Source: an uncultured Christensenella sp.
Lineage (GTDB): Bacteria > Bacillota > Clostridia > Christensenellales > Pumilibacteraceae
DNA: 64,000 nt
NCBI GenBank assembly: GCA_910585955.1
Contig: CAJUGC010000004.1
Span: 1 to 64,000, forward strand
Direction: 5' to 3'
Shown: positions 16,854 to 25,194 of the stretch, in pieces
Layout: each line of letters starts with the position of its first letter
Position numbering within the stretch: the first letter of the stretch is position 1
The notes under the pieces: model-generated
What the model saw: the letters and a program-made list of their open reading frames with translations, nothing else
What the model was told of the DNA's origin: nothing
Database searches by the model: none
Position numbers and translations under genes: made by a program

Positions 16854-17468
16854 TTATATTTCGAGGAAGCGGCTTTTCAGGCGTTTCGCCTCCGCAGCTC
16901 CGCTTGTCACGTCGCTAACGGCTTTTAAAAGCGGCTCTATGTCGTCTTTGGCGGCGAGAGTAAGCTTTACCCTTTCCGAAAAGTCGCGCGAAATTACGAT
17001 TGCCCCACGGCTTTCGGCGGTCTTTGCCACGGCGCCGTAAAGCGAGAGGTCGGCGGTTATTTCGGCGATTTCGCACTCGGTGAACTTGCGTCTGCCGCCC
17101 TCTTCTATGCCGCTTGCCGCGCACGAGCGGTAGGCTCTTGTAAGCCCGCCCGCGCCGAGTTTTACGCCGCCGAACCAACGCACGACGGCAACGAGCGAAA
17201 ACGTCGCTTCCGCCGAAATAAGCGCGTCGAGTATGGGTTTGCCCGCCGTACCCTGCGGCTCGCCCGCGTCGGAAAAGCGCGTGCGCTCCGCACGCTCGCC
17301 CACTCTGTAGGCGTAACAAACGTGCGAGGCGTCGTGATACTTCGACCTTAGCGCCGCCAAATACGCCGTCGCTTCGTCCTCTTCGTCCACCTTTTTGGTG
17401 ACGGTCAGAAAGCGCGAGCGGCGTATGACTTCCTCTCTTTCGAAGTCGTTTACAGTGTAGTACGTCAT
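16854..17468 (-). CDS. YigZ/IMPACT family protein
   Basis: 204 residues with the UPF0029/IMPACT N-terminal domain: SRFLTVTKKV, then DAGEPQGTAGKPIL, and the RWFGGVKLGAGGLTRAY motif, followed by a C-terminal alpha/beta domain. The family's role is unclear, with proposed links to translation stress. The start overlaps the tyrS stop (ATGA). Confidence 0.88.
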   Translation of the reverse strand: MTYYTVNDFEREEVIRRSRFLTVTKKVDEEDEATAYLAALRSKYHDASHVCYAYRVGERAERTRFSDAGEPQGTAGKPILDALISAEATFSLVAVVRWFGGVKLGAGGLTRAYRSCAASGIEEGGRRKFTECEIAEITADLSLYGAVAKTAESRGAIVISRDFSERVKLTLAAKDDIEPLLKAVSDVTSGAAEAKRLKSRFLEI

Positions 17469-18676
17469 TTGAGCTCTATGCGCACATGGACTTTTTTGCC
17501 CTTGTGAAGCACGAAAGATTTGCCGACGCCGAGGCTTTCGGGGGTGTCTGCGGGCGTGCCCGCTTTGACCGCGCCGAGCCTTACGCCGCCGCCGTCGATG
17601 AGCCTGCGGGCTTCGCTCTTGCTCGAGGCGACTCCAGCCGCCGTCATTATATCGACGACCGTAGTCGTGACGGGAAGCGAAAGTTCGATAATCTGCATTT
17701 CGGCTTCGTTTCCGCCGAACGCCGCCCTTGCCTGCGCCTGTGCCTTTTCGGCTTCCGCCTCTCCGTGCACGAGCTTTGTAACTTCGTACGCAAGTCGTTC
17801 CTTTGCCTTATTCATGCGCTCGTCGTTGTGCGCGGTAAGCGCGTCTATCTCGTCGAGTTCGAGGAAGGTAAGAAGCCTTAAGCACTCGGCGGTCTTTACG
17901 TCCTCGACGTTGCGGAAATACTGGTAGAACTCGTACGGCGTCGTCTTTTCGGGGTCGAGCCAAAGCGCGCCCTTTGCCGTCTTGCCCATTTTGTGCCCGT
18001 CGCTCGTCTCGAGAAGGGTAAACGTCATGGCATACGCGTCCACGCTCTCCTTGCGGCGGATCACGTCGGCGCCCGCGAGAATGTTGCTCCACTGGTCGTT
18101 GCCGCCGAGCTCTAATTTGCAACCGTACTTTTTGTAGAGCATATAGAAGTCGTACGCCTGCATGAGCATATAGTTGAACTCGAGGAAGTTGAGTCCGCGC
18201 TCGTAACGCGTCTTGAAGCAGTCGCACGAAAGCATTTTGTTGACCGAAAAGTATATGCCGAAGTCGCGCAAAAAGTCGATGTAGTTTAACTCCGTCAGCC
18301 AATCAGCATTGTTGACGAGGATCGCAGCGTTTTCTCCGTCGAAGCGGATAAAGCGCCCCATTTGCTTTACGAAGCACTCACAGTTATGCTTTATCGTCTC
18401 CTTCGTCATCATTTTGCGCATATCCGTCCTGCCCGACGGATCGCCTATCATAGCCGTACCGCCTCCTATGAGCGCTATGGGCTTATGCCCCGCGCGCTGC
18501 ATATGCGCCATTGCCATGATTGGTATATAGTGCCCGATGTGGAGCGAGTCCGCAGTCGGGTCGAATCCGACGTAAAAGGGCACGCTCTCGCTTTCGAGCA
18601 GCTTTTTTAGGTCGTCTTCGTAGACGGTCTGCTTGACAAAGCCGCGTTCTTTGAGTATGTCGAGTGCGTTTTTCAT
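17465..18676 (-). CDS. tyrS: Tyrosyl-tRNA synthetase
   Basis: Class I synthetase of 403 residues. HIGH at 46-49, GDPSGRTDMR at 78-87, tyrosine-binding QAYDFYMLY and GGNDQWSN, and a KMSKS variant KMGKT (229-233). The C-terminal ~65 residues form an S4 RNA-binding domain (SEARRLIDGGGVRL). The ATG at 18676 was chosen for the AAAGGAGAC about ten bases upstream and for the family N-terminus. No T-box was found upstream. Confidence 0.96.
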   Translation of the reverse strand: MKNALDILKERGFVKQTVYEDDLKKLLESESVPFYVGFDPTADSLHIGHYIPIMAMAHMQRAGHKPIALIGGGTAMIGDPSGRTDMRKMMTKETIKHNCECFVKQMGRFIRFDGENAAILVNNADWLTELNYIDFLRDFGIYFSVNKMLSCDCFKTRYERGLNFLEFNYMLMQAYDFYMLYKKYGCKLELGGNDQWSNILAGADVIRRKESVDAYAMTFTLLETSDGHKMGKTAKGALWLDPEKTTPYEFYQYFRNVEDVKTAECLRLLTFLELDEIDALTAHNDERMNKAKERLAYEVTKLVHGEAEAEKAQAQARAAFGGNEAEMQIIELSLPVTTTVVDIMTAAGVASSKSEARRLIDGGGVRLGAVKAGTPADTPESLGVGKSFVLHKGKKVHVRIELK

Positions 18677-18732
18677 TTTATGATTGTCTCCTTTTGGGGA
18701 AAATTGTGTGCGTTTTTTTATTTTGGGGTTTG

Positions 18733-18782
18733 ACAATCCCCTCAGTCACCTTCGGTGACAGCCACCCTTTCTAAGGGGAGCC
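18733..18782 (+). repeat. Type A double-hairpin repeat (copy A3)
   Basis: ACAATCCCCTCA, stem GTCACC-TTC-GGTGAC, then CACCCTTTCTAAGGGGAGCC. The second stem is weakened by changes. It lies between the aminotransferase and tyrS genes. Confidence 0.75.
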
Positions 18783-18791
18783 ATTTAGCTG

Positions 18792-19970
18792 CTAAAGTTT
18801 TTCGGAAATGAGGGAAGCGAGCGCCTTTATGCCGCACTCTATATCATGCGGGCTTGCGTTCGAATAGTTGAGTCTTATCGTGTCTCTGCCGCTTCCGTCG
18901 GCATAAAAGACGTTGCCTTGAATATAGGCGACGTTCCTTTCGACCGCCTCGGGCAAAAGTTTTTCGGCGTCGAGTCCACCGGGAAGCCTACCGAATACGA
19001 ACAGACCTCCGTCGGGATTTGTGTGCTCGAGCCACGGCATAAACGCTTCTATTGCCTTTATCATGGCGTCGCGCCTCGTCCGATATAGCGGAAGCGACTT
19101 TTCGACATTAGCCTTAAGGTACTTTTTTATGTACTCATTTATTATCAGCTGAGACAGGTTGGAAACGTGCAGATTAGTTCCTTGCTTGCCTACCGTCATC
19201 TTGCGAACGACCTCTTTCTCACCGACGGCTACGCCCGTGCGAAGCCCCGGGGAAACGGTTTTCGAAAAGCTCGTCAGATAGACGACGTTTCCCGCCTTAT
19301 CGAAACTTTTGAGACTTTTTACGCTCTTGCCCTCGAAACGAAGTTTGCCGTAAGGGTCGTCTTCGAGCACCATTACGCCGTATTTTGCCGTAACTTCGGC
19401 GATCGCTTTGCGCTTTTTCTCGCCGTAGGTCTTACCCGTAGGATTGGAAAAGTTCGGAACGACATACAGCATTTTGGGCTTGTGTTTTTTTATCTTTTCT
19501 TCGAGGTCGTTTATCTCTATTCCGTCCGCTTCGGACTTTACTCCGATCGCTTCGGCTTCGTAGGAATTCAAAATTTGCAGGACGGCAAGATAGGTCGGAT
19601 CCTCGACGAGCACTTTGTCTCGCGGATTTAGAAACGACTTGCACATGAGGTCTATCCCGTCCTGTCCGCCCGAAACCACCAGCGTGTTGTCTATATCTAT
19701 CCCCTCTATCCCTACGTCCTTTACATAGTCTACGAGAGTTTCGCGAAAGTCCTTGAAGCCCTCCGTAGTACCGTACTGGAGTATGCGCATTGCGTCCTCG
19801 CCATTTAGGAGCGAGGAGGCAATCTCGGCGATCTCCTTTTGCGGAAGCGCCTCTTTGGCGGGCAAGCCGCCGGCAAACGAGATTATTTGCGGGCGCGAAA
19901 GGAGCTTGAAAATCTCGCGCGTCGCCGTGCCGTTCATTTTATTCGTTCTTGCTGCAAAATCGTATTTCAT
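18792..19970 (-). CDS. PLP-dependent aminotransferase (2-aminoadipate/MocR-like class I)
   Basis: Fold-type I aminotransferase of 392 residues without a GntR domain. FAGGLPA near the N-terminus, GGQDGIDL (101-108), PNFSNPTGK (172-180), the PLP lysine K237 in SFSKTVSPGLRTG, and the C-terminal Arg in DTIRLNYSN. The family includes LysN-type and aromatic/branched aminotransferases, so the amino donor is uncertain. It has its own AGGAG start site downstream of the Gx transporter set. Confidence 0.85.
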   Translation of the reverse strand: MKYDFAARTNKMNGTATREIFKLLSRPQIISFAGGLPAKEALPQKEIAEIASSLLNGEDAMRILQYGTTEGFKDFRETLVDYVKDVGIEGIDIDNTLVVSGGQDGIDLMCKSFLNPRDKVLVEDPTYLAVLQILNSYEAEAIGVKSEADGIEINDLEEKIKKHKPKMLYVVPNFSNPTGKTYGEKKRKAIAEVTAKYGVMVLEDDPYGKLRFEGKSVKSLKSFDKAGNVVYLTSFSKTVSPGLRTGVAVGEKEVVRKMTVGKQGTNLHVSNLSQLIINEYIKKYLKANVEKSLPLYRTRRDAMIKAIEAFMPWLEHTNPDGGLFVFGRLPGGLDAEKLLPEAVERNVAYIQGNVFYADGSGRDTIRLNYSNASPHDIECGIKALASLISEKL

Positions 19971-19988
19971 ACGCCTGTCTCCTTTTAA

Positions 19989-20492
19989 TCACGCATACGC
20001 GCTTTTGGGAAGAAATCTTACAGTCAGCCAGGCTATAAAGCCTACGGCAAGTCCGGCAACGACCGACGCCGCGAGCATGAGCGGCAGTATCGGAAACATA
20101 TTCGCCCCCGCCACAAGCGAAGCTATCGCAAGCTGAACGAGGTTGTGGACTATTGCTCCCGAAAGCGAAATCGCCATGATCGAAATATGCGGAAACACCG
20201 TCATATACAGCGCCGTCTGAATTCCGAGGCTTATAAGCCCCGCGCTCAAACTGTAGACTATCGCAAACGGATTACCCGTCACGAGCGAACCTAAGACGCA
20301 ACGAATGACGAGAACCGCAAACGCGTCCGGCACGCCTATTATGACGAGCGTGATGAGCGTGACGGCATTGCTTAGCCCTATTTTCGCGCCCGGCGCGAAC
20401 GCAAGCAGCGGCGGAAACAGATTTTCTATCATGAACATCAAAAGCGCCGCCGCCGTCATCAGCGCGTCTCTGCAAATACGTTTCGCGCTCAT
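19989..20492 (-). CDS. Gx transporter family membrane protein (EetB-like)
   Basis: 167 residues, almost all hydrophobic, matching the Hpre_diP_synt_I/Gx transporter family (PGAKIGLSNAVTLI, GNPFAIVYSLSAGLISL, GAIVHNLVQLAIA). About five helices. Despite its old name it is not a prenyl synthase. It starts one base after the NusG_II stop. In Listeria-type flavin electron-transfer loci a similar protein lies with a NusG_II protein and an ApbE transferase, as here. Confidence 0.82.
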   Translation of the reverse strand: MSAKRICRDALMTAAALLMFMIENLFPPLLAFAPGAKIGLSNAVTLITLVIIGVPDAFAVLVIRCVLGSLVTGNPFAIVYSLSAGLISLGIQTALYMTVFPHISIMAISLSGAIVHNLVQLAIASLVAGANMFPILPLMLAASVVAGLAVGFIAWLTVRFLPKSAYA

Positions 20493-20876
20493 TCAGCCTA
20501 CCTCCGCAAAATCGCTGTTTCCGTCCACGGTTATGACTATTCCCTCCGGCAAACAGGCTATCATCTGCCCCGAGCGGGAAATCCTGCCCGTATGCTCGCA
20601 CACTTTATCGGGGCAATTCGCGTCCTTTACATACGCTTTGCCGTCCTCTATTACGAGCGTAAGTTTGCCCTCAACATCTATTTCCGCGTCTACGGACAGC
20701 GGATAAGTAGACGCGCCTCGCTTTGTCGTAACCGTCACCGACGCGCCGTCTTTGCCTGCAAAAACCATTACGGCTATGACGGCTATTACAACGATCGCAC
20801 AGGCAAAGAACGCAATGTCGAGGCGATTGAACGGTTTTGATTTTATTGCGGCTTCAAGTCTCTCCTCTTTCGTCAC
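20493..20876 (-). CDS. NusG domain II membrane protein (EetA-like)
   Basis: 127 residues: a short basic cytoplasmic start, one membrane segment (about 20-40) and an extracytoplasmic NusG_II domain with CPDKVCEHTG. GTG at 20876 is taken as the start because it overlaps the apbE stop (GTGA) with AGAGGTGA just before; an ATG at 20933 would force a 61-base overlap. Function is unproven. The context suggests a part in extracellular flavin or redox chemistry. Confidence 0.8.
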   Translation of the reverse strand: MTKEERLEAAIKSKPFNRLDIAFFACAIVVIAVIAVMVFAGKDGASVTVTTKRGASTYPLSVDAEIDVEGKLTLVIEDGKAYVKDANCPDKVCEHTGRISRSGQMIACLPEGIVITVDGNSDFAEVG

Positions 20877-22063
20877 GCGATCACCTCTTCGTAATCGGTC
20901 CTGTATTTCTCGTAACCGTCCAAAAATTCCCATTCGCCCACAACGGTGAGTCTGCCCTTATCTTTACCGCCTGCGAAAATAAGTCCGTTTAAATTCGCCT
21001 CTGTCAAAAGAGCGGCTCCCTTTTCCGAGCCGAGCACGGTCGCCGCCGTCGAGAGCGCGTCGCACATTGCGGAACTAAAGCCCGAAACGACGCTCATTAT
21101 GCCCGCCGTCTCGTCCCTTAAATACCTTTCCGCCGCTTTGTCGTAGCGAATGCCGACGGGAAGCCCGCTTCTCGGATCGATTATATGACAAACGGCGATA
21201 AGATCGCTTTCGTCTTTCGCTTCGCCGTCGTCATAGTAGTAAAAACGCTGGTAATCGCCGCTTGTGACAAACGAGCGTCCTCCGCCGCACTTTACAGCCG
21301 CGACATATCCGCGCAGTTCTTCTATCGCAAGACGCGGACGTGGATCTGCGATTCCGACGCTCCAATCTCCGCCGCTCTTTATACCGCCGCCGACAAGATA
21401 TATGTTGCCCGAAAGATCGATGAGACAGCTTTCCACTCCGTGTTTACCCGCGATCTCGACACACAAATCGGCAAAGTATCCTTTGGCAATCCCTCCGAGG
21501 TCTATTTTAACGAGCGGATCGGACTTTTTCACATAAAACTTGCCCTCATCCTCGAAAAAGCCAAGCTTGTCCGTTCCGACGTGAGCCAAAACCGTTTTCA
21601 CGTCCTCAATTGACGGAAGCTCTTTTTTTGCCGACCCCACCGGATCGAATATATCGGGACGAGAGCCGTGAAGCCCTTCCGTGTCCACGCCCCAAAGAAC
21701 GGAAAGCGGCAAAGCGGTAACGTCGAAAGCTCCTTCCGTCATTTCGTAAGCCTGCTTTGCAAGGCACAGAACCTTATAAGTGTGTTCGTCTATCTCGAAA
21801 TTTTCGAGACTTTCGGAAACATTGAAACGGGATAACACGCTGTTTGCATCCGAAAGGTTCATGCCCGCAAAAACGTCGCTTGCAAGCGAAAACATCTCTT
21901 CGACAGCCGCCTTGGCTTTTCCGCCTCGGGCGTTCACCCGCAGAACTATCGCCTCGCCCAGCACGACGCCGCTGCGAGAATATCCGCCGTCGCAGGCTGC
22001 GAACGGCAGACAGACAAGACACATCAGCGCGGCTATCGAGAGGGCTATGATACGACGTTTCAC
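20873..22063 (-). CDS. apbE: ApbE-type FAD:protein FMN transferase lipoprotein
   Basis: 396 residues. A signal peptide ends in lipobox PFAAC (Cys24). ApbE features are IDLGGIAKGYFAD, a GDYQRFYY segment and HIIDPRSGLPVG. By family knowledge it attaches FMN from FAD to Ser/Thr in a D-x3-s/t-GA(S/T)-like motif of exported redox proteins. No such acceptor motif was evident in the neighbours, so the target is unknown. It is coupled to the NusG_II gene and lies nine bases after degV. Confidence 0.9.
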   Translation of the reverse strand: MKRRIIALSIAALMCLVCLPFAACDGGYSRSGVVLGEAIVLRVNARGGKAKAAVEEMFSLASDVFAGMNLSDANSVLSRFNVSESLENFEIDEHTYKVLCLAKQAYEMTEGAFDVTALPLSVLWGVDTEGLHGSRPDIFDPVGSAKKELPSIEDVKTVLAHVGTDKLGFFEDEGKFYVKKSDPLVKIDLGGIAKGYFADLCVEIAGKHGVESCLIDLSGNIYLVGGGIKSGGDWSVGIADPRPRLAIEELRGYVAAVKCGGGRSFVTSGDYQRFYYYDDGEAKDESDLIAVCHIIDPRSGLPVGIRYDKAAERYLRDETAGIMSVVSGFSSAMCDALSTAATVLGSEKGAALLTEANLNGLIFAGGKDKGRLTVVGEWEFLDGYEKYRTDYEEVIA

Positions 22064-22072
22064 TTTACTTAT

Positions 22073-22933
22073 TTATTGCTCCTTGGCTATGAAAATGAAG
22101 CCTACGGTGTCCGGACCGCAATGACTGCCTATGACGGGACCGACAAGCCTTTCGACGATTTCGATATTCGGATATTTTTCCCTGATAAGTTCCACGGTAT
22201 ACTTTGTGTCCTCGTCGCAGTCGCCGTTCATGACGCAGCAAAGATAATTTTCGTCGATCGGAAATTTTTCGGTATAGTCAATAAGCGCGTGAAGCGATTT
22301 CTTTCTGCCCTTCACGTTTACGATATTTACGAGTTTACCCTCCTCATTCGCCGCGATTATCGGCTTTAAATCGAGAAGTTTTCCCATCATGGCTTTAAAA
22401 GCGGAAAGCCTGCCGCCGCGCTTCAAATACACGAGGTCTTTGACCGTGAAGAAGCACTTTACGCGCTTTCGGAAAGTTTCCACAAACTCCGCCACCTCTT
22501 CGTCGGACTTGCCGGCATTGTGTTCTTTCGCCGCGTAATATACGACTATGCCGCACCCCATGGATATGCCGTAGGTGTTGCAGAGCGTAAACTTTCTCTC
22601 CGGATATTTCGCCTTTAATCCGTCCACCGCAATCTTCAGCGAAGAGAACGTACCGCTCATCGCGTGAGAAAACGACACATAAATTATGTCCTCGCCCGCC
22701 GCAAAAACAGGCTCGAAATATTCGATATAGTCATACTCGTTCAGCGCCTGCGTCTTTGCGTCCGCACCGCCGCGCATTGCCGCAAAGAAGTCGCGGCTGT
22801 TTATCTCGCGCCCGAGATCGAACTTCTCCTCTTTTCCGTCAAGAGTGTACGGCATTTTGACAAGGTTTATGCCAAGCTCGTCTACGACTTTATAGTCAAG
22901 CTCGCAATTGCTGTCACAAAAAAACTTACTCAT
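22073..22933 (-). CDS. DegV family fatty-acid-binding protein
   Basis: 286 residues, DegV family: an N-terminal FFCDSNCELDY strand, SFSHAMSGTFSSLKIA, and the loops LVYLKRGGRLSAF and GPVIGSHCGPDTVG near the end. Family members bind a fatty acid, and FakB-type members present it to the kinase FakA. No fakA is in the window. It heads the apbE-NusG_II-Gx transporter run. AGGAG lies about 13 bases before the ATG. Confidence 0.88.
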   Translation of the reverse strand: MSKFFCDSNCELDYKVVDELGINLVKMPYTLDGKEEKFDLGREINSRDFFAAMRGGADAKTQALNEYDYIEYFEPVFAAGEDIIYVSFSHAMSGTFSSLKIAVDGLKAKYPERKFTLCNTYGISMGCGIVVYYAAKEHNAGKSDEEVAEFVETFRKRVKCFFTVKDLVYLKRGGRLSAFKAMMGKLLDLKPIIAANEEGKLVNIVNVKGRKKSLHALIDYTEKFPIDENYLCCVMNGDCDEDTKYTVELIREKYPNIEIVERLVGPVIGSHCGPDTVGFIFIAKEQ

Positions 22934-22975
22934 GTCGATTGTTTATCTCCTATTATATATCTTTGAAAGTACTTT

Positions 22976-23743
22976 TCAATTTTCAAAATTGTCTATCGCA
23001 GAGCCGAGCAAAAGATTTTTCTTCGTCAGTCTGTGAACCATGAGGTGAACAGAGAAAACCAAAGCTCCTATAGTGTTCATTATTATATCTTCCATTGTGT
23101 CGTTTATCGTGCGCACAACGGTGCCGGAATCTATGGGAATATGCGTGCCGCCCTTGTCTATGAAGCCGCTTATGATGGTTAAAGGCCAACCTTGGCCGTC
23201 GTTGCCGAAAAGGGTGTCCATGGTAAATTCGAATATTTCCCAAACAGTACCGAGCATCAAGGAAACGGCAAACACGAGAAAGACCGCGCCGAAAGTGTTT
23301 AAACCGCGGTAGTTTTTCGTAACGACAAGCAACCAGAGCGCCGCCGCCGCGCCCACATAACCGAATACGCCGTGGATCAAAAGGTCGTACCAAGCGACCT
23401 TATTGTAGAGATCGACGCAACAGCCGAGCACGCCCGAAAAGAACGCGAAAACATATACGAATATCAAAAGAAAACTCGAAATCCTGTTTCTTATTATGAG
23501 TTCGAGTATATACGGCGCAACACCCAAAGCTATCATGCCTAAAGACACGCCGAGGCGGTTGGGCGTAGGATAGTCGGGCGCGAAAACGGGATAGTAAACC
23601 GCGGAAATTATGCCGCTCAAAAAGACGATCCCCGTCATGCAAACAGCAATAATACGCAGAATTTTCTCGTTTTTTTCAAGCTCTTTAAACGGTATTCTTT
23701 TCTTCTTTTGCGCACGCTTTTCGTCCGTTTCGTTGTTTTCCAA
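22976..23743 (-). CDS. Multi-pass membrane protein of unknown function
   Basis: 255 residues. The N-terminal 25 residues are strongly charged (KRAQKKKRIPF), followed by about six hydrophobic segments. Conserved-looking polar motifs lie inside the membrane part: WYDLLIHGVFGY and GTVWEIFEFTMD, then DTMEDIIMNTIG. These resemble DUF2238-like membrane proteins, but I do not claim a function. It has its own promoter (23792-23820). Confidence 0.75.
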   Translation of the reverse strand: MENNETDEKRAQKKKRIPFKELEKNEKILRIIAVCMTGIVFLSGIISAVYYPVFAPDYPTPNRLGVSLGMIALGVAPYILELIIRNRISSFLLIFVYVFAFFSGVLGCCVDLYNKVAWYDLLIHGVFGYVGAAAALWLLVVTKNYRGLNTFGAVFLVFAVSLMLGTVWEIFEFTMDTLFGNDGQGWPLTIISGFIDKGGTHIPIDSGTVVRTINDTMEDIIMNTIGALVFSVHLMVHRLTKKNLLLGSAIDNFEN

Positions 23744-23791
23744 CAGTCCTACCTCTTTATATAAATTGCGTCCTTACAAGACGTTTATCTA

Positions 23792-23820
23792 ATGATACTA
23801 TAAGGCGGCGGTTTTGTCAA
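23792..23820 (-). promoter_or_regulatory. Promoter of the multi-pass membrane protein gene
   Basis: Minus strand -35 TTGACA (23820-23815), 17-base spacer, -10 TATCAT (23797-23792). Confidence 0.7.
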
Positions 23821-23866
23821 GCAATGCGCCCGAATACATTTATGCTCTTGCTATAAAACATTCTTT

Positions 23867-23906
23867 GAAAGCACAGTCGCGCGTATCACACGATGAATGT
23901 GCTTTC
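23867..23906 (-). repeat. Hairpin formed by the glycosylase gene end and its 3' flank
   Basis: GAAAGCACA inside the last codons of the gene (23906-23898 on the minus strand) pairs with TGTGCTTTC after the stop (23875-23867). The stop is in the loop. No T-run follows, so it is not a standard terminator. The same arms frame the palindrome at 13605-13720. Confidence 0.55.
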
Positions 23907-24395
23907 TAAACGGCGGAGGGTGGAAAGCCATAGCTCCTCTACGTTTTTCACCGAAGCGTTTGCAGGCGACGTCGAGGGCAGATAAGTATAGCTCAGCCCC
24001 TCGTTGTATTTGGAAAAATATTTCTCCGAAGTTCTGCCGTTCGTAATTATATGACGTATGCTCGGATGAGATCTTACGAACGACGCTATGTCGTTGGCTT
24101 TCGCCGCGCGTATCTTACTGTCGAGCGACGAACCCGTCCTTTCGCACTCGCCTATCGCGTCCCACAGCGCGACTTTTATGCTTTTCAACAACTCCTTTTT
24201 TACGGAGTAATCTCGGCTGTACTCCCTGCCCGCAAACTTGAACATTATGTGCCAAAAACGGTTTTGCTCGTAGGCGTAATATTCGGACATTTTAAGAGAC
24301 TGCGCTCCCGGCATAGAACCGAGTACGAGTATTCTACTGTCCTCGTTTACGATCGGGTCAAGTCCCGTCAGAATTTGTCTTTCGATTTTTTCCAT
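23886..24395 (-). CDS. DNA-deoxyinosine glycosylase (UDG superfamily)
   Basis: 169 residues of the hypoxanthine-DNA glycosylase branch of the uracil-DNA glycosylase superfamily. Motifs are LGSMPGAQSL, YYAYEQNRFWHIMF, WDAIGECERTGSSLDSKI and LPSTSPANAS near the C-terminus. Its expected role is removal of deaminated adenine from DNA. The -10 box ends six bases before the ATG with no Shine-Dalgarno, so translation is probably leaderless. The final codons are part of a hairpin. Confidence 0.88.
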   Translation of the reverse strand: MEKIERQILTGLDPIVNEDSRILVLGSMPGAQSLKMSEYYAYEQNRFWHIMFKFAGREYSRDYSVKKELLKSIKVALWDAIGECERTGSSLDSKIRAAKANDIASFVRSHPSIRHIITNGRTSEKYFSKYNEGLSYTYLPSTSPANASVKNVEELWLSTLRRLESTFIV

Positions 24396-24401
24396 AAATT
24401 C

Positions 24402-24430
24402 ATTTTACCATAGTAAACGACGTTTTGCAA
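24402..24430 (-). promoter_or_regulatory. Promoter of the glycosylase gene (leaderless geometry)
   Basis: Minus strand -35 TTGCAA (24430-24425), 17-base spacer, -10 TAAAAT (24407-24402), then six bases (GAATTT) and the ATG. Confidence 0.7.
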
Positions 24431-24489
24431 TATAATTTCTCACTTTTTTATCCGACGAGCAATATATACTTATGTGAGAGGTGACTGTT

Positions 24490-25194
24490 ATGAACGACGC
24501 GCCTATAGGCGTATTCGACAGCGGCGTGGGCGGTATAGGCACGCTTAAGAGCTGTCTCGACCTTTTGGACGGAGAAAGCTTCGTCTATCTTGCCGACCGC
24601 AGCGGTATGCCGTACGGTACGAAAAGCGGCGACGAAATAGAAAAGCGCGTGGACGAATGCGTCCGCTCGCTTCTTGACGAAGGCGTAAAAGCCATAGTGG
24701 TCGCCTGCAACACCGCAACGAACGTAGGAATCGCCGCGCTCAGAAAAAAATACGATATGCCTTTTGTAGGGGTGGAGCCTGCCGTAAAACCCGCCGCGCT
24801 CGAATGTAAGCGCGGCAACGTGCTCGTACTGCTTACCCCGGCAACTGCTTCGCAAGCCAAGTTCCTTTCTCTTCTTTCGCGCTTCGATAACGGAAGAATG
24901 ACGATCGCTCCGCAAAGAGGACTCGCCGAAAAGATAGAAACTCACATCGACGACATAGAATCCTTAAGGTGCGAAATCTACGACGTATTAAGGCGTTATC
25001 GCAACGTCGAAGGCGTAGTTCTCGGCTGCACGCACTACGTTTTTCTGAAAGACATAATACGCGATTTTTACGGTGAAAAAATAAAAATTTACGACGGTAA
25101 CGACGGCGTCGCGAGAAGGCTTAAAGCCGTTCTCGAAGAAAACGACCTGCTTGCCGCCGAAGGAAAACATTTCATAAAATTCAAGGTCATTTAA
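24490..25194 (+). CDS. murI: Glutamate racemase
   Basis: Converts L- to D-glutamate for peptidoglycan. 234 residues, slightly short for the family. Catalytic Cys73 in VVACNTAT and Cys180 in VLGCTHYVFL, with the N-terminal GVFDSGVGG. The ATG at 24490 was preferred over an in-frame GTG at 24481 because AGAGGTG then sits about seven bases upstream. Its last four bases overlap the convergent gpr gene. Confidence 0.94.
   Translation: MNDAPIGVFDSGVGGIGTLKSCLDLLDGESFVYLADRSGMPYGTKSGDEIEKRVDECVRSLLDEGVKAIVVACNTATNVGIAALRKKYDMPFVGVEPAVKPAALECKRGNVLVLLTPATASQAKFLSLLSRFDNGRMTIAPQRGLAEKIETHIDDIESLRCEIYDVLRRYRNVEGVVLGCTHYVFLKDIIRDFYGEKIKIYDGNDGVARRLKAVLEENDLLAAEGKHFIKFKVI

Noticed and set aside
18677..18791. 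T-box leader upstream of tyrS (also checked for asnS, cysS and ilvE)
   Set aside because: No T-box sequence or antiterminator pair seen; the spacers hold interspersed repeats or only a short gap.
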